DNA of 64,000 bases from Lachnospiraceae bacterium (GTDB lineage Bacteria; Bacillota; Clostridia; Lachnospirales; Lachnospiraceae): assembly GCA_021153325.1 (NCBI GenBank), contig JAGKTQ010000009.1, positions 11,823-75,822 of the forward strand. The letters are read 5' to 3'. The notes beneath the pieces were generated by a model. That model did no database searches and was not told where the DNA came from. It was given only the letters and a program-made list of their open reading frames with translations. Below are positions 49,205-57,425 of this stretch, piece after piece. Both the position numbers and the translations under genes were made by a program. The stretch's first letter is position 1. Each line of letters opens with the position of its first letter.

Positions 49205-50614
49205 ATGTTATTTTGTAGTATGGAATTTATATTCATTTTTCTTCCGATCGTGCTGATTATTTATTATATGGCTCCGGCAAAATACCGGAATATCATTTTG
49301 TTTTTAGCAAGTCTTGTATTTTATATATATGGTGAACGGCAGTATGTGTACATATTACTCATAGGTTTGGTAGTAAACTATGTAACGGCATTGGGAATAG
49401 AAAAACTTCGGAATAAACGAAAGAGAAAGTGGCTTTTGGCGGGAACACTTTTGTTTGATTTTTCAATATTATTTGTTTTTAAATATTTAGGATTTGCTAT
49501 TCAAAATATGAACAGGCTGTTGCAGGAAGGAAATGCAGCATGGAGCATAAGGGCGGTTGAATTGTTACTTCCTCTTGGAATCAGTTTTTATACATTCCAG
49601 CTGGCGTCTTATGTCATAGATGTATATTGGGAAAAGGTAAGCGCTGAGAAAAATTTTATTCGTTTTGGAACGTATTTGTGCATGTTTCCACAGCTGATAG
49701 CCGGTCCAATCGTAAAATATTCGGATATGTCAACACAACTGAAACAGCGTGAATATCGGTTGGAGGATATGGAAGAAGGGGCGAAGCTTTTTACTCTCGG
49801 TCTTGCTTCCAAAATGTTGCTTGCAAATGAAATGGGGGCTTTTTGGAATAAGGTTCAGGTCATTGGATTTGAAAGCATTTCTACACCAATGGCATGGCTT
49901 GGAGCTATTTCTTATACGTTTCAAATATATTTTGATTTTAATGGATATTCTCTTATGGCAATGGGATTGTGCCGAATGCTTGGATTTACGATAAAGCCCA
50001 ATTTTGATAAACCATATCTTTCTAAATCCTTGACAGAGTTCTGGAGAAGATGGCATATTTCACTTGGAACTTGGTTCAAGGAATACATATATATTCCGCT
50101 CGGTGGAAACCGGGGAGGAAAAGGAAAATGGGTGAGAAATCTGTTTTTTGTGTGGCTGTTGACCGGAATATGGCACGGCGCAGATTGGAATTTTTTATTA
50201 TGGGGCTGTTTTTTGTTTCTTGTTTTATTGTTGGAGAAAACCATTTATTTAAAGCCTTTGGAAAAGAGCAAAGTCTTAGCAAGGATTTATATGGCAATCT
50301 TGATTCCGGTCAGTTGGATGATATTTGCTATTACGGATCTTAGAGAGCTTGGTATATATTTGGGAAGAATGTTCGGAATCGGAGAGGTTACTTTATCCGG
50401 AAACATTTTGAATACAGAAATTATTACAGCATTCAAATCATGTGGTATACAGTGGATATTGTGCATTCTTTTTATTTTGCCTTTCCCGGCGAAGTGGTAT
50501 GAGAAGCATAAAAACAGCAAAATTTGTATTATTGTGTTGCTCTGCCTTTTTTGGGCATCCGTTTATCAGATCATGTATACGAAATTAAATCCGTTTCTGT
50601 ATTTTAGATTTTAG
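49205..50614 (+). CDS. MBOAT family O-acyltransferase
   Basis: The 469-residue membrane protein has about ten hydrophobic segments and the DltB/AlgI marks FWRRWHISLGTWFKEYIYIPLGGN and IWHGADWNF, where the His is catalytic. Such enzymes move acyl groups across the membrane for O-acetylation of extracellular polysaccharide or teichoic acid. The next gene is an SGNH hydrolase, the usual partner, so the pair acetylates a surface polymer. GGAGGAGT precedes the ATG. Confidence 0.92.
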   Translation: MLFCSMEFIFIFLPIVLIIYYMAPAKYRNIILFLASLVFYIYGERQYVYILLIGLVVNYVTALGIEKLRNKRKRKWLLAGTLLFDFSILFVFKYLGFAIQNMNRLLQEGNAAWSIRAVELLLPLGISFYTFQLASYVIDVYWEKVSAEKNFIRFGTYLCMFPQLIAGPIVKYSDMSTQLKQREYRLEDMEEGAKLFTLGLASKMLLANEMGAFWNKVQVIGFESISTPMAWLGAISYTFQIYFDFNGYSLMAMGLCRMLGFTIKPNFDKPYLSKSLTEFWRRWHISLGTWFKEYIYIPLGGNRGGKGKWVRNLFFVWLLTGIWHGADWNFLLWGCFLFLVLLLEKTIYLKPLEKSKVLARIYMAILIPVSWMIFAITDLRELGIYLGRMFGIGEVTLSGNILNTEIITAFKSCGIQWILCILFILPFPAKWYEKHKNSKICIIVLLCLFWASVYQIMYTKLNPFLYFRF

Positions 50615-50653
50615 ACAGAAGGGAAATCATAAGGAAAGGATGGAAGTTGGAAT

Positions 50654-51472
50654 ATGAGGAATGCGAAAAATAAATGTCCCTATTTTTTATCACTGGTGCT
50701 GACCTCCATTCTTTTTGTATGCATTTATTTTATAAGAGAAAACGTAATTGAGACATTTCCAAAGGAAGAGACTGCCGTGATCCTCGACAATGAGGTTTTA
50801 GAAAGCGTTAGTGGAAATGAGGTATCGGGCAATACCATTTCTGGAAATGACACGGAGGTGTCTGCAGCGGGAAATATGGTGCTGGATTCGGAGGAAGCGA
50901 TTCAGGAATATCTTTCAGATACATTGTTCATTGGAGATTCCAGAACGGTGTCGCTCAAAGAATATGCCGGATGGGATAGTGCAACATTTTTTGTGAAAAG
51001 TGGTTTGACGATCTGGGATGTTCTGGATGAAAAAGTTGCCGAATATGATGGTGAGAATATATCCGTAGAAGATGCCCTGCAAAAATATAAATTTGGAAAA
51101 ATATATATTATGCTGGGGATTAATGAATTGGGACGGGGAACACCCGAAACCTTTGCGGAGCAGTATAGAGCAGTAGTGGAACGTATCAAACAGTTGCAGC
51201 CGGATGCCATTATCATAGTAGAAGCAATCATGCATGTAACAGTGGAAAAGGATGCGGAACAGACTTATATCAACAATGTGGAAATTAATGCGCGTAATGA
51301 AAAGATCAAAGAGATGGCAGAGCAGCTTGGAGTCTACTGGCTGGATGTTAATCCGGTGACGGATGATGGAGAAAGTGGCTGTCTTGTGAGCGAATATTCT
51401 TTTGATGGCGTTCATCTCAAGGTGAAGTATTTGGATATATGGAAAGAATTTATATTAGGACATCCATTTTAG
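50654..51472 (+). CDS. SGNH-hydrolase family protein with membrane anchor
   Basis: The 272-residue protein has an N-terminal membrane anchor (about residues 8-28), a repeat-like linker (VSGNEVSGNTISGNDTEVS) and an SGNH domain: FIGDSRT (Ser), the KSGLTIW block, LGINELG (Asn) and SFDGVHL (Asp-x-x-His). It is the probable acceptor-side acyltransferase or esterase paired with the MBOAT protein 40 bases upstream. GGAAAGGATGG precedes the ATG. Confidence 0.85.
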   Translation: MRNAKNKCPYFLSLVLTSILFVCIYFIRENVIETFPKEETAVILDNEVLESVSGNEVSGNTISGNDTEVSAAGNMVLDSEEAIQEYLSDTLFIGDSRTVSLKEYAGWDSATFFVKSGLTIWDVLDEKVAEYDGENISVEDALQKYKFGKIYIMLGINELGRGTPETFAEQYRAVVERIKQLQPDAIIIVEAIMHVTVEKDAEQTYINNVEINARNEKIKEMAEQLGVYWLDVNPVTDDGESGCLVSEYSFDGVHLKVKYLDIWKEFILGHPF

Positions 51473-51487
51473 ATAGAGAACAAAAAA

Positions 51488-51516
51488 ACGAGCCTCAATA
51501 TGAGGTTCGTTTTTTA
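51488..51516. terminator. Bidirectional terminator
   Basis: ACGAGCCTCA at 51488-51497 pairs with TGAGGTTCGT at 51501-51510 (one G-U) with A- and T-runs on the two sides. It serves the SGNH gene and the convergent DUF975 gene. Confidence 0.85.
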
Positions 51517-51534
51517 TTAGGAAAATGCGCGAGT

Positions 51535-52254
51535 TTATGGCTGGCGATTTTTCATTAAGTCTAAATAAAAGTTAGTAGTAGTTGCATTGTAGTAAGGCAT
51601 GATCCAAAGAAAAGCGATACCACAGGAAAGAATACCCAAAAGATATAACGGAAGGAAGCTGATTGAAATGTAAAATAACCTTCCTTTATGTCCCTTCATG
51701 ATCGTTTTACTTAAGGATAAAATCTGCTTTACAGAATAATCAGGGAAATCTAACAGTAAATAAAATATCTGTGAGAAGACCAGTGAAAAATAGGTGTTGA
51801 TAATCGTGCCAATCATATAAAAGAGGCAAATTAGAAAAACCCAGCCAATACGCATCGTATAATTTCCAATGTAGATAAAAATAGTGCATGGCATCATACT
51901 GACTGTGGAAATTGTAGTTAATACAAGCTGTAATAAAAGTGCTTTGTCAGGATGCTGCTTAAAACCATAAAAAACGTCAGATGCCTTGCAAAAGCGTCCG
52001 CAGCTGATATTCAAAAAGATATATGCCTGCCCTGCTGAAAGAATACCGTAAAACAGGTGGACAATAAAGTTGATAGGTATACTTAATATCATACCAAAGT
52101 TTGTCGTAGTGTCTGTGAAAAGAGCCGATACTCCGTAGAGTAGCAAAGCAATCAGTGACGATAAAACAAAAGCACCGATAGCAGTAGGGTATTTGCCGGC
52201 TAATTGCCCCCTGGCAAGAGCTTTTAGCTGAGCAGATGATTTATATGTATTCAT
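51535..52254 (-). CDS. DUF975 family membrane protein
   Basis: The 239-residue protein has about five hydrophobic segments and the DUF975 block near the start, SSAQLKALARGQLAGKYPTAIGAFVL. The family has no known activity; it is common in Firmicutes. The ATG at 52252-52254 follows TGAGGA; the ATG four codons upstream overlaps that ribosome binding site. It follows the next membrane-protein gene on the same strand and may be co-transcribed. Confidence 0.8.
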   Translation of the reverse strand: MNTYKSSAQLKALARGQLAGKYPTAIGAFVLSSLIALLLYGVSALFTDTTTNFGMILSIPINFIVHLFYGILSAGQAYIFLNISCGRFCKASDVFYGFKQHPDKALLLQLVLTTISTVSMMPCTIFIYIGNYTMRIGWVFLICLFYMIGTIINTYFSLVFSQIFYLLLDFPDYSVKQILSLSKTIMKGHKGRLFYISISFLPLYLLGILSCGIAFLWIMPYYNATTTNFYLDLMKNRQP

Positions 52255-52290
52255 TTTTTTCCTCATTTCTTTTTTGTTATAGACAATTTT

Positions 52291-52767
52291 TTAGTCAAAC
52301 CAAAATTCTTCTCCGGTAATCTCTTCATACATATCGGAAAAAGAATCTCCATACATTTGTTCATAAACACTGTCAAAATAGTTAAATGCGTCTTCGTTCG
52401 TAAATAATATGTAGTAAACACTGCCTACAATCCATATATTCATCACAAGTCCAACAATGGCGCAGACGATACCAGTCTTTGCTTTTCCACTCATCTTGTC
52501 TTTATATCCCTTAGACAGCAGTGCTAAAACAATACTTATGCCACCAAAAATAAAAGGAGGATATACGGTTGACATTATAGCGGAAAGAACCGCTAAGATA
52601 CCTAAGATCATGGCGGCAGTTGCCAGTGCATCTGTTGGAGATTTTTCTACAGGCACATAATATGGATTGGGCTGCTGACCGGGGAATGGATTGCCATAAG
52701 GATTTCCATTCTGATTGTTGTTTTGATTACTATTTTGGCTTTGTTGATTCGTATTATTGAAATCCAT
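52291..52767 (-). CDS. DUF4190-like small membrane protein
   Basis: The 158-residue protein has an Asn/Gln/Pro-rich head (about residues 1-40), two membrane segments (about 48-75 and 92-115) and an acidic tail ending EEFWFD. The segment ATAAMILGILAVLSAI ... KAKTGIVCAIVGLVMN matches DUF4190-type proteins; function unknown. The ATG at 52765-52767 follows GGGAGT. Confidence 0.7.
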   Translation of the reverse strand: MDFNNTNQQSQNSNQNNNQNGNPYGNPFPGQQPNPYYVPVEKSPTDALATAAMILGILAVLSAIMSTVYPPFIFGGISIVLALLSKGYKDKMSGKAKTGIVCAIVGLVMNIWIVGSVYYILFTNEDAFNYFDSVYEQMYGDSFSDMYEEITGEEFWFD

Positions 52768-52927
52768 TTTTACTCCCATCTGCCTGAAAATACAAGCGAT
52801 AAAATCTAGAATGATTTTAGCACTTTTGAGAATAGAATACAAATCTTTCTTGAAATGAAAGGGGAATATAAACTATAATAAAGGTTGATTACATGTATGA
52901 AAAGGAAATGGAGCAAAGACTAAAAAC

Positions 52928-55288
52928 ATGGACATTATTTTAAAACTGAAAGAAGAATTAAACGTGGAAAGATGGCAGGTGGAAGCTGCTGTAAAATTAA
53001 TTGATGAAGGAAACACCATTCCCTTTATTTCCAGATATCGTAAAGAAGCAACAGGTGCTTTGAACGATGAGGTACTTCGTAATTTATTTGAAAGACTTAC
53101 TTATCTTCGAAATTTGGAAGAAAAAAAGGAACAGGTACTTGGAAGTATAGAAGAACAGGGGAAATTAACAGAAGAGCTAAAGACAAAAATTCTTGCGGCA
53201 GAAACACTTGTCGTTGTAGAAGATTTATATCGTCCTTATAGACCAAAAAGAAAAACAAGAGCAAGCGTGGCGAAAGAAAAAGGTTTGGAACCACTTGCAC
53301 AGTTCATTTTGGAACAGGAAACAGACAAGCCTGTGATCGAAAAGGCTGCGGAATATGTATCCGAAGAAAAGGAAGTGAAGACTGCAGCAGAAGCATTGCA
53401 GGGAGCAAAGGACATTATTGCAGAAAGTATTTCTGACGAAGCAGATTATCGTATTTATATCAGAAATATTACCGTAGAAGAAGGAAAAATCACCAGTACT
53501 GCAAAGGATGAAAAAGCAGAGAGCGTCTATGAGATGTATTATAATTATGAAGAGCCGATCAGCAAAGTGGCTGGGCATAGAACACTTGCTTTAAATCGTG
53601 GTGAGAAAGAAAAAGTGCTGACCGTTAAAGTGGAAGCACCGGAAGAGAGAATTTTGCAGTATCTTGCAAAAAAAGTCATTACAAAGGAAAATCCAAATAC
53701 AACACCGATTTTGGAAGAAGTCATTGCAGACAGCTATTCCCGACTGATCGCTCCTGCCATTGAAAGAGAAATCCGTAATGAATTGACGGAAAAAGCAGAA
53801 GATGGTGCTATTTCTGTATTTGGAAAGAATCTGGAACAGCTCTTGCTGCAACCTCCAATTGCAGGAAAGGTTGTACTTGGATGGGATCCGGCATTCCGTA
53901 CCGGATGTAAACTTGCTGTAGTAGATGAAACCGGAAAAGTACTGGATACAAAAGTGATATATCCAACTGCACCACAAAATAAAGTAGAAGAAGCAAAAAC
54001 AGAACTGAAAAAACTGATAAAGAAATACAAGGTATCTTTGATCTCTGTAGGAAACGGAACGGCTTCCAGAGAATCCGAGCAGGTCATTGTAGAATTATTA
54101 AAAGAACTGGATACCCCGGTACAGTATGTTATCGTAAATGAAGCCGGAGCTTCTGTTTATTCAGCAAGTAAACTGGCAACAGAAGAATTTCCGAATTTTG
54201 ATGTGGGACAGAGAAGTGCCGCATCCATCGCACGAAGATTGCAGGACCCGCTTGCAGAGCTCGTTAAAATAGACCCGAAATCTATCGGCGTAGGTCAATA
54301 TCAGCATGATATGAACCAAAAGAAATTGAGTGATGCGTTAAATGGCGTAGTAGAAGATAGTGTAAATAAAGTTGGCGTGGATCTGAATACAGCTTCTGCC
54401 TCTCTTTTGGAATACATTTCCGGTATTTCCAAAGTGATCGCAAAAAATATTGTAGATTACAGAGAAACAAACGGTAGATTTACCAATAGAAAACAGCTTT
54501 TAAAAGTGCCGAAATTAGGACCGAAGGCATACGAGCAGTGTGCTGGTTTTATGCGTATTCTGGATGGAGATAACCCATTGGATGCAACTAGTGTACATCC
54601 GGAATCTTATGAAGCAGCAGAAAAACTTTTACAAAAGCTTGGTCTTACTATGGAAGACGTGAAGGCAGCACAGAAAAAAGCTGCAGCAGAAAAAGCATCT
54701 GGAAAGAAGACAGAGAACAGACCAAAAGAGAAACCGGTGAAGAAACAAAAACAGGTAGTAGTAAAAAATACAAACACTGCTATGGGTAAAGCACTTGCAG
54801 CAGCACTTGGAAATGCTTCTTTTGAGGCAACAGCCGAAACAAAAGAAAAAGCTGTGGCAACCGCTGTGTTAGAAAAAGAAACTGCTGGAATCGGTGATAT
54901 AGAGCGCAAGGTGAAGGATAAGAAAAAACTTGCCGAAGAACTGGGAATCGGAGAGATTACTTTAACAGATATTTTAAAAGAGTTAGAGAAGCCGGCAAGA
55001 GATCCGCGTGATGATATGCCGAAGCCGATTTTAAGAAGCGACGTATTGGATATGAAAGACTTGAAACCGGGCATGGTATTAAAAGGAACGGTGCGTAATG
55101 TTATTGATTTTGGTGTATTTGTTGATATCGGAGTGCATCAGGATGGACTTGTGCATATTTCTGAAATTACCGAGCGCTTTATCAAGCATCCATTAGAGGC
55201 AGTCAGTGTAGGTGATGTGGTAGATGTGCAGGTACTTTCTGTAGATGTACCAAAGAAGAGAATTGCATTGACGATGAAAATAAAGTAA
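52928..55288 (+). CDS. tex: Tex-family RNA-binding transcription accessory protein
   Basis: The 786-residue protein has the Tex order: N-terminal helical domain (FISRYRKEATGALNDEVLR), YqgF/RNase H-like domain (VLGWDPAFRTGCKLAVVD), helix-hairpin-helix (LLEYISGISKVIAKNIVDYR) and C-terminal S1 domain (GMVLKGTVRNVIDFGVFVDI). Between HhH and S1 lies an unusual insert of about 75 residues (about 579-655), rich in Lys and Ala. Tex binds nucleic acids and affects transcription and toxin expression in other bacteria. The ATG at 52928 has a weak ribosome binding site. Confidence 0.92.
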   Translation: MDIILKLKEELNVERWQVEAAVKLIDEGNTIPFISRYRKEATGALNDEVLRNLFERLTYLRNLEEKKEQVLGSIEEQGKLTEELKTKILAAETLVVVEDLYRPYRPKRKTRASVAKEKGLEPLAQFILEQETDKPVIEKAAEYVSEEKEVKTAAEALQGAKDIIAESISDEADYRIYIRNITVEEGKITSTAKDEKAESVYEMYYNYEEPISKVAGHRTLALNRGEKEKVLTVKVEAPEERILQYLAKKVITKENPNTTPILEEVIADSYSRLIAPAIEREIRNELTEKAEDGAISVFGKNLEQLLLQPPIAGKVVLGWDPAFRTGCKLAVVDETGKVLDTKVIYPTAPQNKVEEAKTELKKLIKKYKVSLISVGNGTASRESEQVIVELLKELDTPVQYVIVNEAGASVYSASKLATEEFPNFDVGQRSAASIARRLQDPLAELVKIDPKSIGVGQYQHDMNQKKLSDALNGVVEDSVNKVGVDLNTASASLLEYISGISKVIAKNIVDYRETNGRFTNRKQLLKVPKLGPKAYEQCAGFMRILDGDNPLDATSVHPESYEAAEKLLQKLGLTMEDVKAAQKKAAAEKASGKKTENRPKEKPVKKQKQVVVKNTNTAMGKALAAALGNASFEATAETKEKAVATAVLEKETAGIGDIERKVKDKKKLAEELGIGEITLTDILKELEKPARDPRDDMPKPILRSDVLDMKDLKPGMVLKGTVRNVIDFGVFVDIGVHQDGLVHISEITERFIKHPLEAVSVGDVVDVQVLSVDVPKKRIALTMKIK

Positions 55289-55294
55289 AAACTA

Positions 55295-55323
55295 TTGACA
55301 AGTACATTGCATAATAGTATTTT
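55295..55323 (+). promoter_or_regulatory. Promoter of the ribU leader
   Basis: TTGACA at 55295-55300 and TATTTT at 55318-55323 are 17 bases apart, starting six bases after the tex stop codon and upstream of the FMN riboswitch. Confidence 0.6.
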
Positions 55324-55348
55324 ATAGAAGACAAATAAATAAAGGTAA

Positions 55349-55485
55349 GTTCTTCGGGGTTGGGTGTGATTCCCTACCGGCGGTGATTCGAAAGATTAGT
55401 CCGCGACCCATAGCAATATGGCTGATTTGGTGCGAGCAAAAGCTCTATTCCAAAACCGACAGTAAAGTCTGGATGAGAGAAGAAA
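55349..55485 (+). ncRNA. FMN riboswitch (RFN element)
   Basis: The conserved RFN blocks are readable: CTTCGGGGTTGGGTG, CCCTACCGGCGGTGAT, AGTCCGCGACCC, GATTTGGTGCGA, CCGACAGTAAAGTCTGGATG and the closing AGAGAAGA that pairs with TCTTC at the start. A terminator follows at 55525-55560. Binding of FMN should stop transcription before ribU. Confidence 0.95.
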
Positions 55486-55524
55486 TGTTGCGTTTTCTAA
55501 TTAAGAAAACTTATTTTGCAATAT

Positions 55525-55560
55525 AATCCCGAATCTGTTTTGGTTCGGGATTTCTTTTTT
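55525..55560 (+). terminator. Riboswitch-controlled terminator
   Basis: AATCCCGAATC at 55525-55535 pairs with GGTTCGGGATT at 55542-55552, followed by Ts, 50 bases before ribU. It is the expected expression platform. Confidence 0.85.
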
Positions 55561-55611
55561 TGAAAATGCAGTGCGGAGAATTTCCTTTTCAAAGAAAAAG
55601 GAGAATGTAGT

Positions 55612-56370
55612 ATGAATGATTTAATCAAGAATGTAACAGAAAATGTAGTCTTTTTATTGGAGTTTTTGGCAGTCATTGCCGCACTCTTTGCAATTGCTTA
55701 CGCAGCTGAAAAATATGCCCAGAAAAAAGCAGGTGTAAAAGAAAAGATTTTTACTACAAGAAAGATCGCCATGATTGGAATGTTTTCTGCGATTGCATCG
55801 ATATTGATGTTGATTGAAATTCCGGTCGGATTTGCTCCAGATTTTTATAAACTGGATTTCAGCGAGCTTCCAGTCTTGATTGGAACTTATGCATTTGGCC
55901 CGGCAGCAGGCATTATGATCGAGTTTTGTAAAATCTTATTGAAATTATTATTTAAGTCAACATCCACAGCTTTTGTAGGTGAGCTTGCGAATTTTGCAGT
56001 GGGATGCAGTTTTATTTTACCAGCATCTATTATTTATCTATTTAAAAAGACAAAAAAAACAGCTCTGGCAGGATGCATTACAGGTACGCTTGTTATGACT
56101 ATATTTGGAACTGCATTTAATGCGATTTACTTACTTCCGAAGTTTGCACAGCTTTATGGAATGCCGTTAGATATGATCATTGAGATGGGAACAAAGATCA
56201 ACCCCCTTATCACAAACGTGACAAGCTTTGTCATTATGGCAGTTGCACCATTAAATTTGATAAAAGGCGCATCTGTTTCTGGTATAACACTTTTGACATA
56301 TAAAAAGTTAAGTCCGATCTTAAAGGCGGATACCTATCAGGTAAAAGTAAAATCCAGTGTGAGCGCATAG
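55612..56370 (+). CDS. ribU: Riboflavin ECF transporter S component
   Basis: The 252-residue membrane protein binds riboflavin (FMN precursor) and delivers it with the shared ECF ATPase module encoded elsewhere. RibU marks are MIGMFSAIASILMLIEIPVGF, FYKLDFSELPVLIG and the KILLKLLFKSTSTAFVGELANF segment. It carries an extra N-terminal membrane helix (about residues 10-35) and linker, making it longer than typical RibU (about 190-210 residues). AAAGGAGA precedes the ATG; an FMN riboswitch controls it. Confidence 0.92.
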   Translation: MNDLIKNVTENVVFLLEFLAVIAALFAIAYAAEKYAQKKAGVKEKIFTTRKIAMIGMFSAIASILMLIEIPVGFAPDFYKLDFSELPVLIGTYAFGPAAGIMIEFCKILLKLLFKSTSTAFVGELANFAVGCSFILPASIIYLFKKTKKTALAGCITGTLVMTIFGTAFNAIYLLPKFAQLYGMPLDMIIEMGTKINPLITNVTSFVIMAVAPLNLIKGASVSGITLLTYKKLSPILKADTYQVKVKSSVSA

Positions 56371-56418
56371 GATAAAGTTTCCTTGTTTTCTACACAAAAA
56401 ATTTGAAAAATAAAAAAG

Positions 56419-56461
56419 TAGCCACAAGCAAAAAATGAAATTTGTTTGTGGTTATTTTTTT
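56419..56461 (+). terminator. Terminator after ribU
   Basis: TAGCCACAAGCAAA at 56419-56432 pairs with TTTGTTTGTGGTTA at 56441-56454 (two G-U), then Ts. Confidence 0.82.
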
Positions 56462-56717
56462 GTTGCGGTATATTTTAGCGTTAAAATATAAAACAAGTTC
56501 ATAAGAATGTTGTTAGAAAAGGAGAAAAGATAGTGAAAAGATGAGAGGAATATGATAAATAAATGTTAAATACATGCGGATGGAAAGTCGATGTAAAAAA
56601 AAGAAAACAAATAGTTGACAAAAAGAGAAGAATGTCTTATTGTATTAAATAAATAATACAGTGACACATAAAAGCTGCATAATAAAGAAAGTTAGTTTGA
56701 GGCAGAAGGGGAGTAAA
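56462..56717 (+). promoter_or_regulatory. Leader of MacAB-like operon, with promoter
   Basis: In this 256-base gap, TTGACA at 56615-56620 and TATTGT at 56638-56643 (17 bases) form the likely promoter. The remainder is AT-rich without an ORF or palindrome that I can support. Confidence 0.6.
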
Positions 56718-57407
56718 ATGGGAGCATTAGTTGAAATCAGGGACATATGCAAAATATATAACCCTGGAGAAAATGAAGTCCGGGCATTAGATCATGTCAG
56801 TCTTAACATTGATACAAATGAGTTCGTGGCGATTATTGGACAGTCCGGTTCAGGAAAATCTACGTTAATGAACATGCTGGGCTGTTTGGATGTGCCCACA
56901 AGCGGCACGTACATATTACATGGAAAAGACGTTTCCAGTTTGACAGATGATGAATTGTCCGATATTAGAAATCAGGAGATCGGATTTATTTTTCAAGGTT
57001 TTAATTTGATACAAAATCTGACCGCATTTGAAAATGTGGAATTGCCACTTATTTATAGAGGTGTAGGAAAGAAAGAACGAGATGAGATGTCCTTATGTGC
57101 GTTGGAAAAGGTAGGGCTTGCTCATCGAATGAAGCATAAGCCGGCAGAAATGTCCGGCGGTCAACAACAGAGGGTTGCGATTGCAAGAGCAATTGCACAG
57201 GCACCGCCCATTATCTTAGCGGATGAGCCAACGGGAAATTTAGATTCCCATTCCACAAAAGAGATCATGGGGATTCTTCGAGAACTGCATGCAGAAGGGA
57301 GAACGGTCATATTGATTACCCATGATAATGAAATCGCAGCACAGGCAGACCGAGTTATTAAAATAAAAGATGGAAGAGTGGAATCGGATTCTGCTCGTCA
57401 TGAGTAA
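56718..57407 (+). CDS. MacB/LolD-type ABC ATPase
   Basis: The 229-residue ATPase shows Walker A (GQSGSGKST), Q-loop (FIFQGFNLIQNL), signature (MSGGQQQRVAIARAIA), Walker B (IILADEPTGNLD) and H-loop (LITHD). ATG 56718 follows GGGGAG; the ORF extends upstream without similarity. It forms an operon with an adaptor and a MacB-type permease, a tripartite exporter of peptides, antibiotics or lipoproteins. Confidence 0.93.
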   Translation: MGALVEIRDICKIYNPGENEVRALDHVSLNIDTNEFVAIIGQSGSGKSTLMNMLGCLDVPTSGTYILHGKDVSSLTDDELSDIRNQEIGFIFQGFNLIQNLTAFENVELPLIYRGVGKKERDEMSLCALEKVGLAHRMKHKPAEMSGGQQQRVAIARAIAQAPPIILADEPTGNLDSHSTKEIMGILRELHAEGRTVILITHDNEIAAQADRVIKIKDGRVESDSARHE

Positions 57408-57425
57408 AATGAGAGGAATGGAGAT

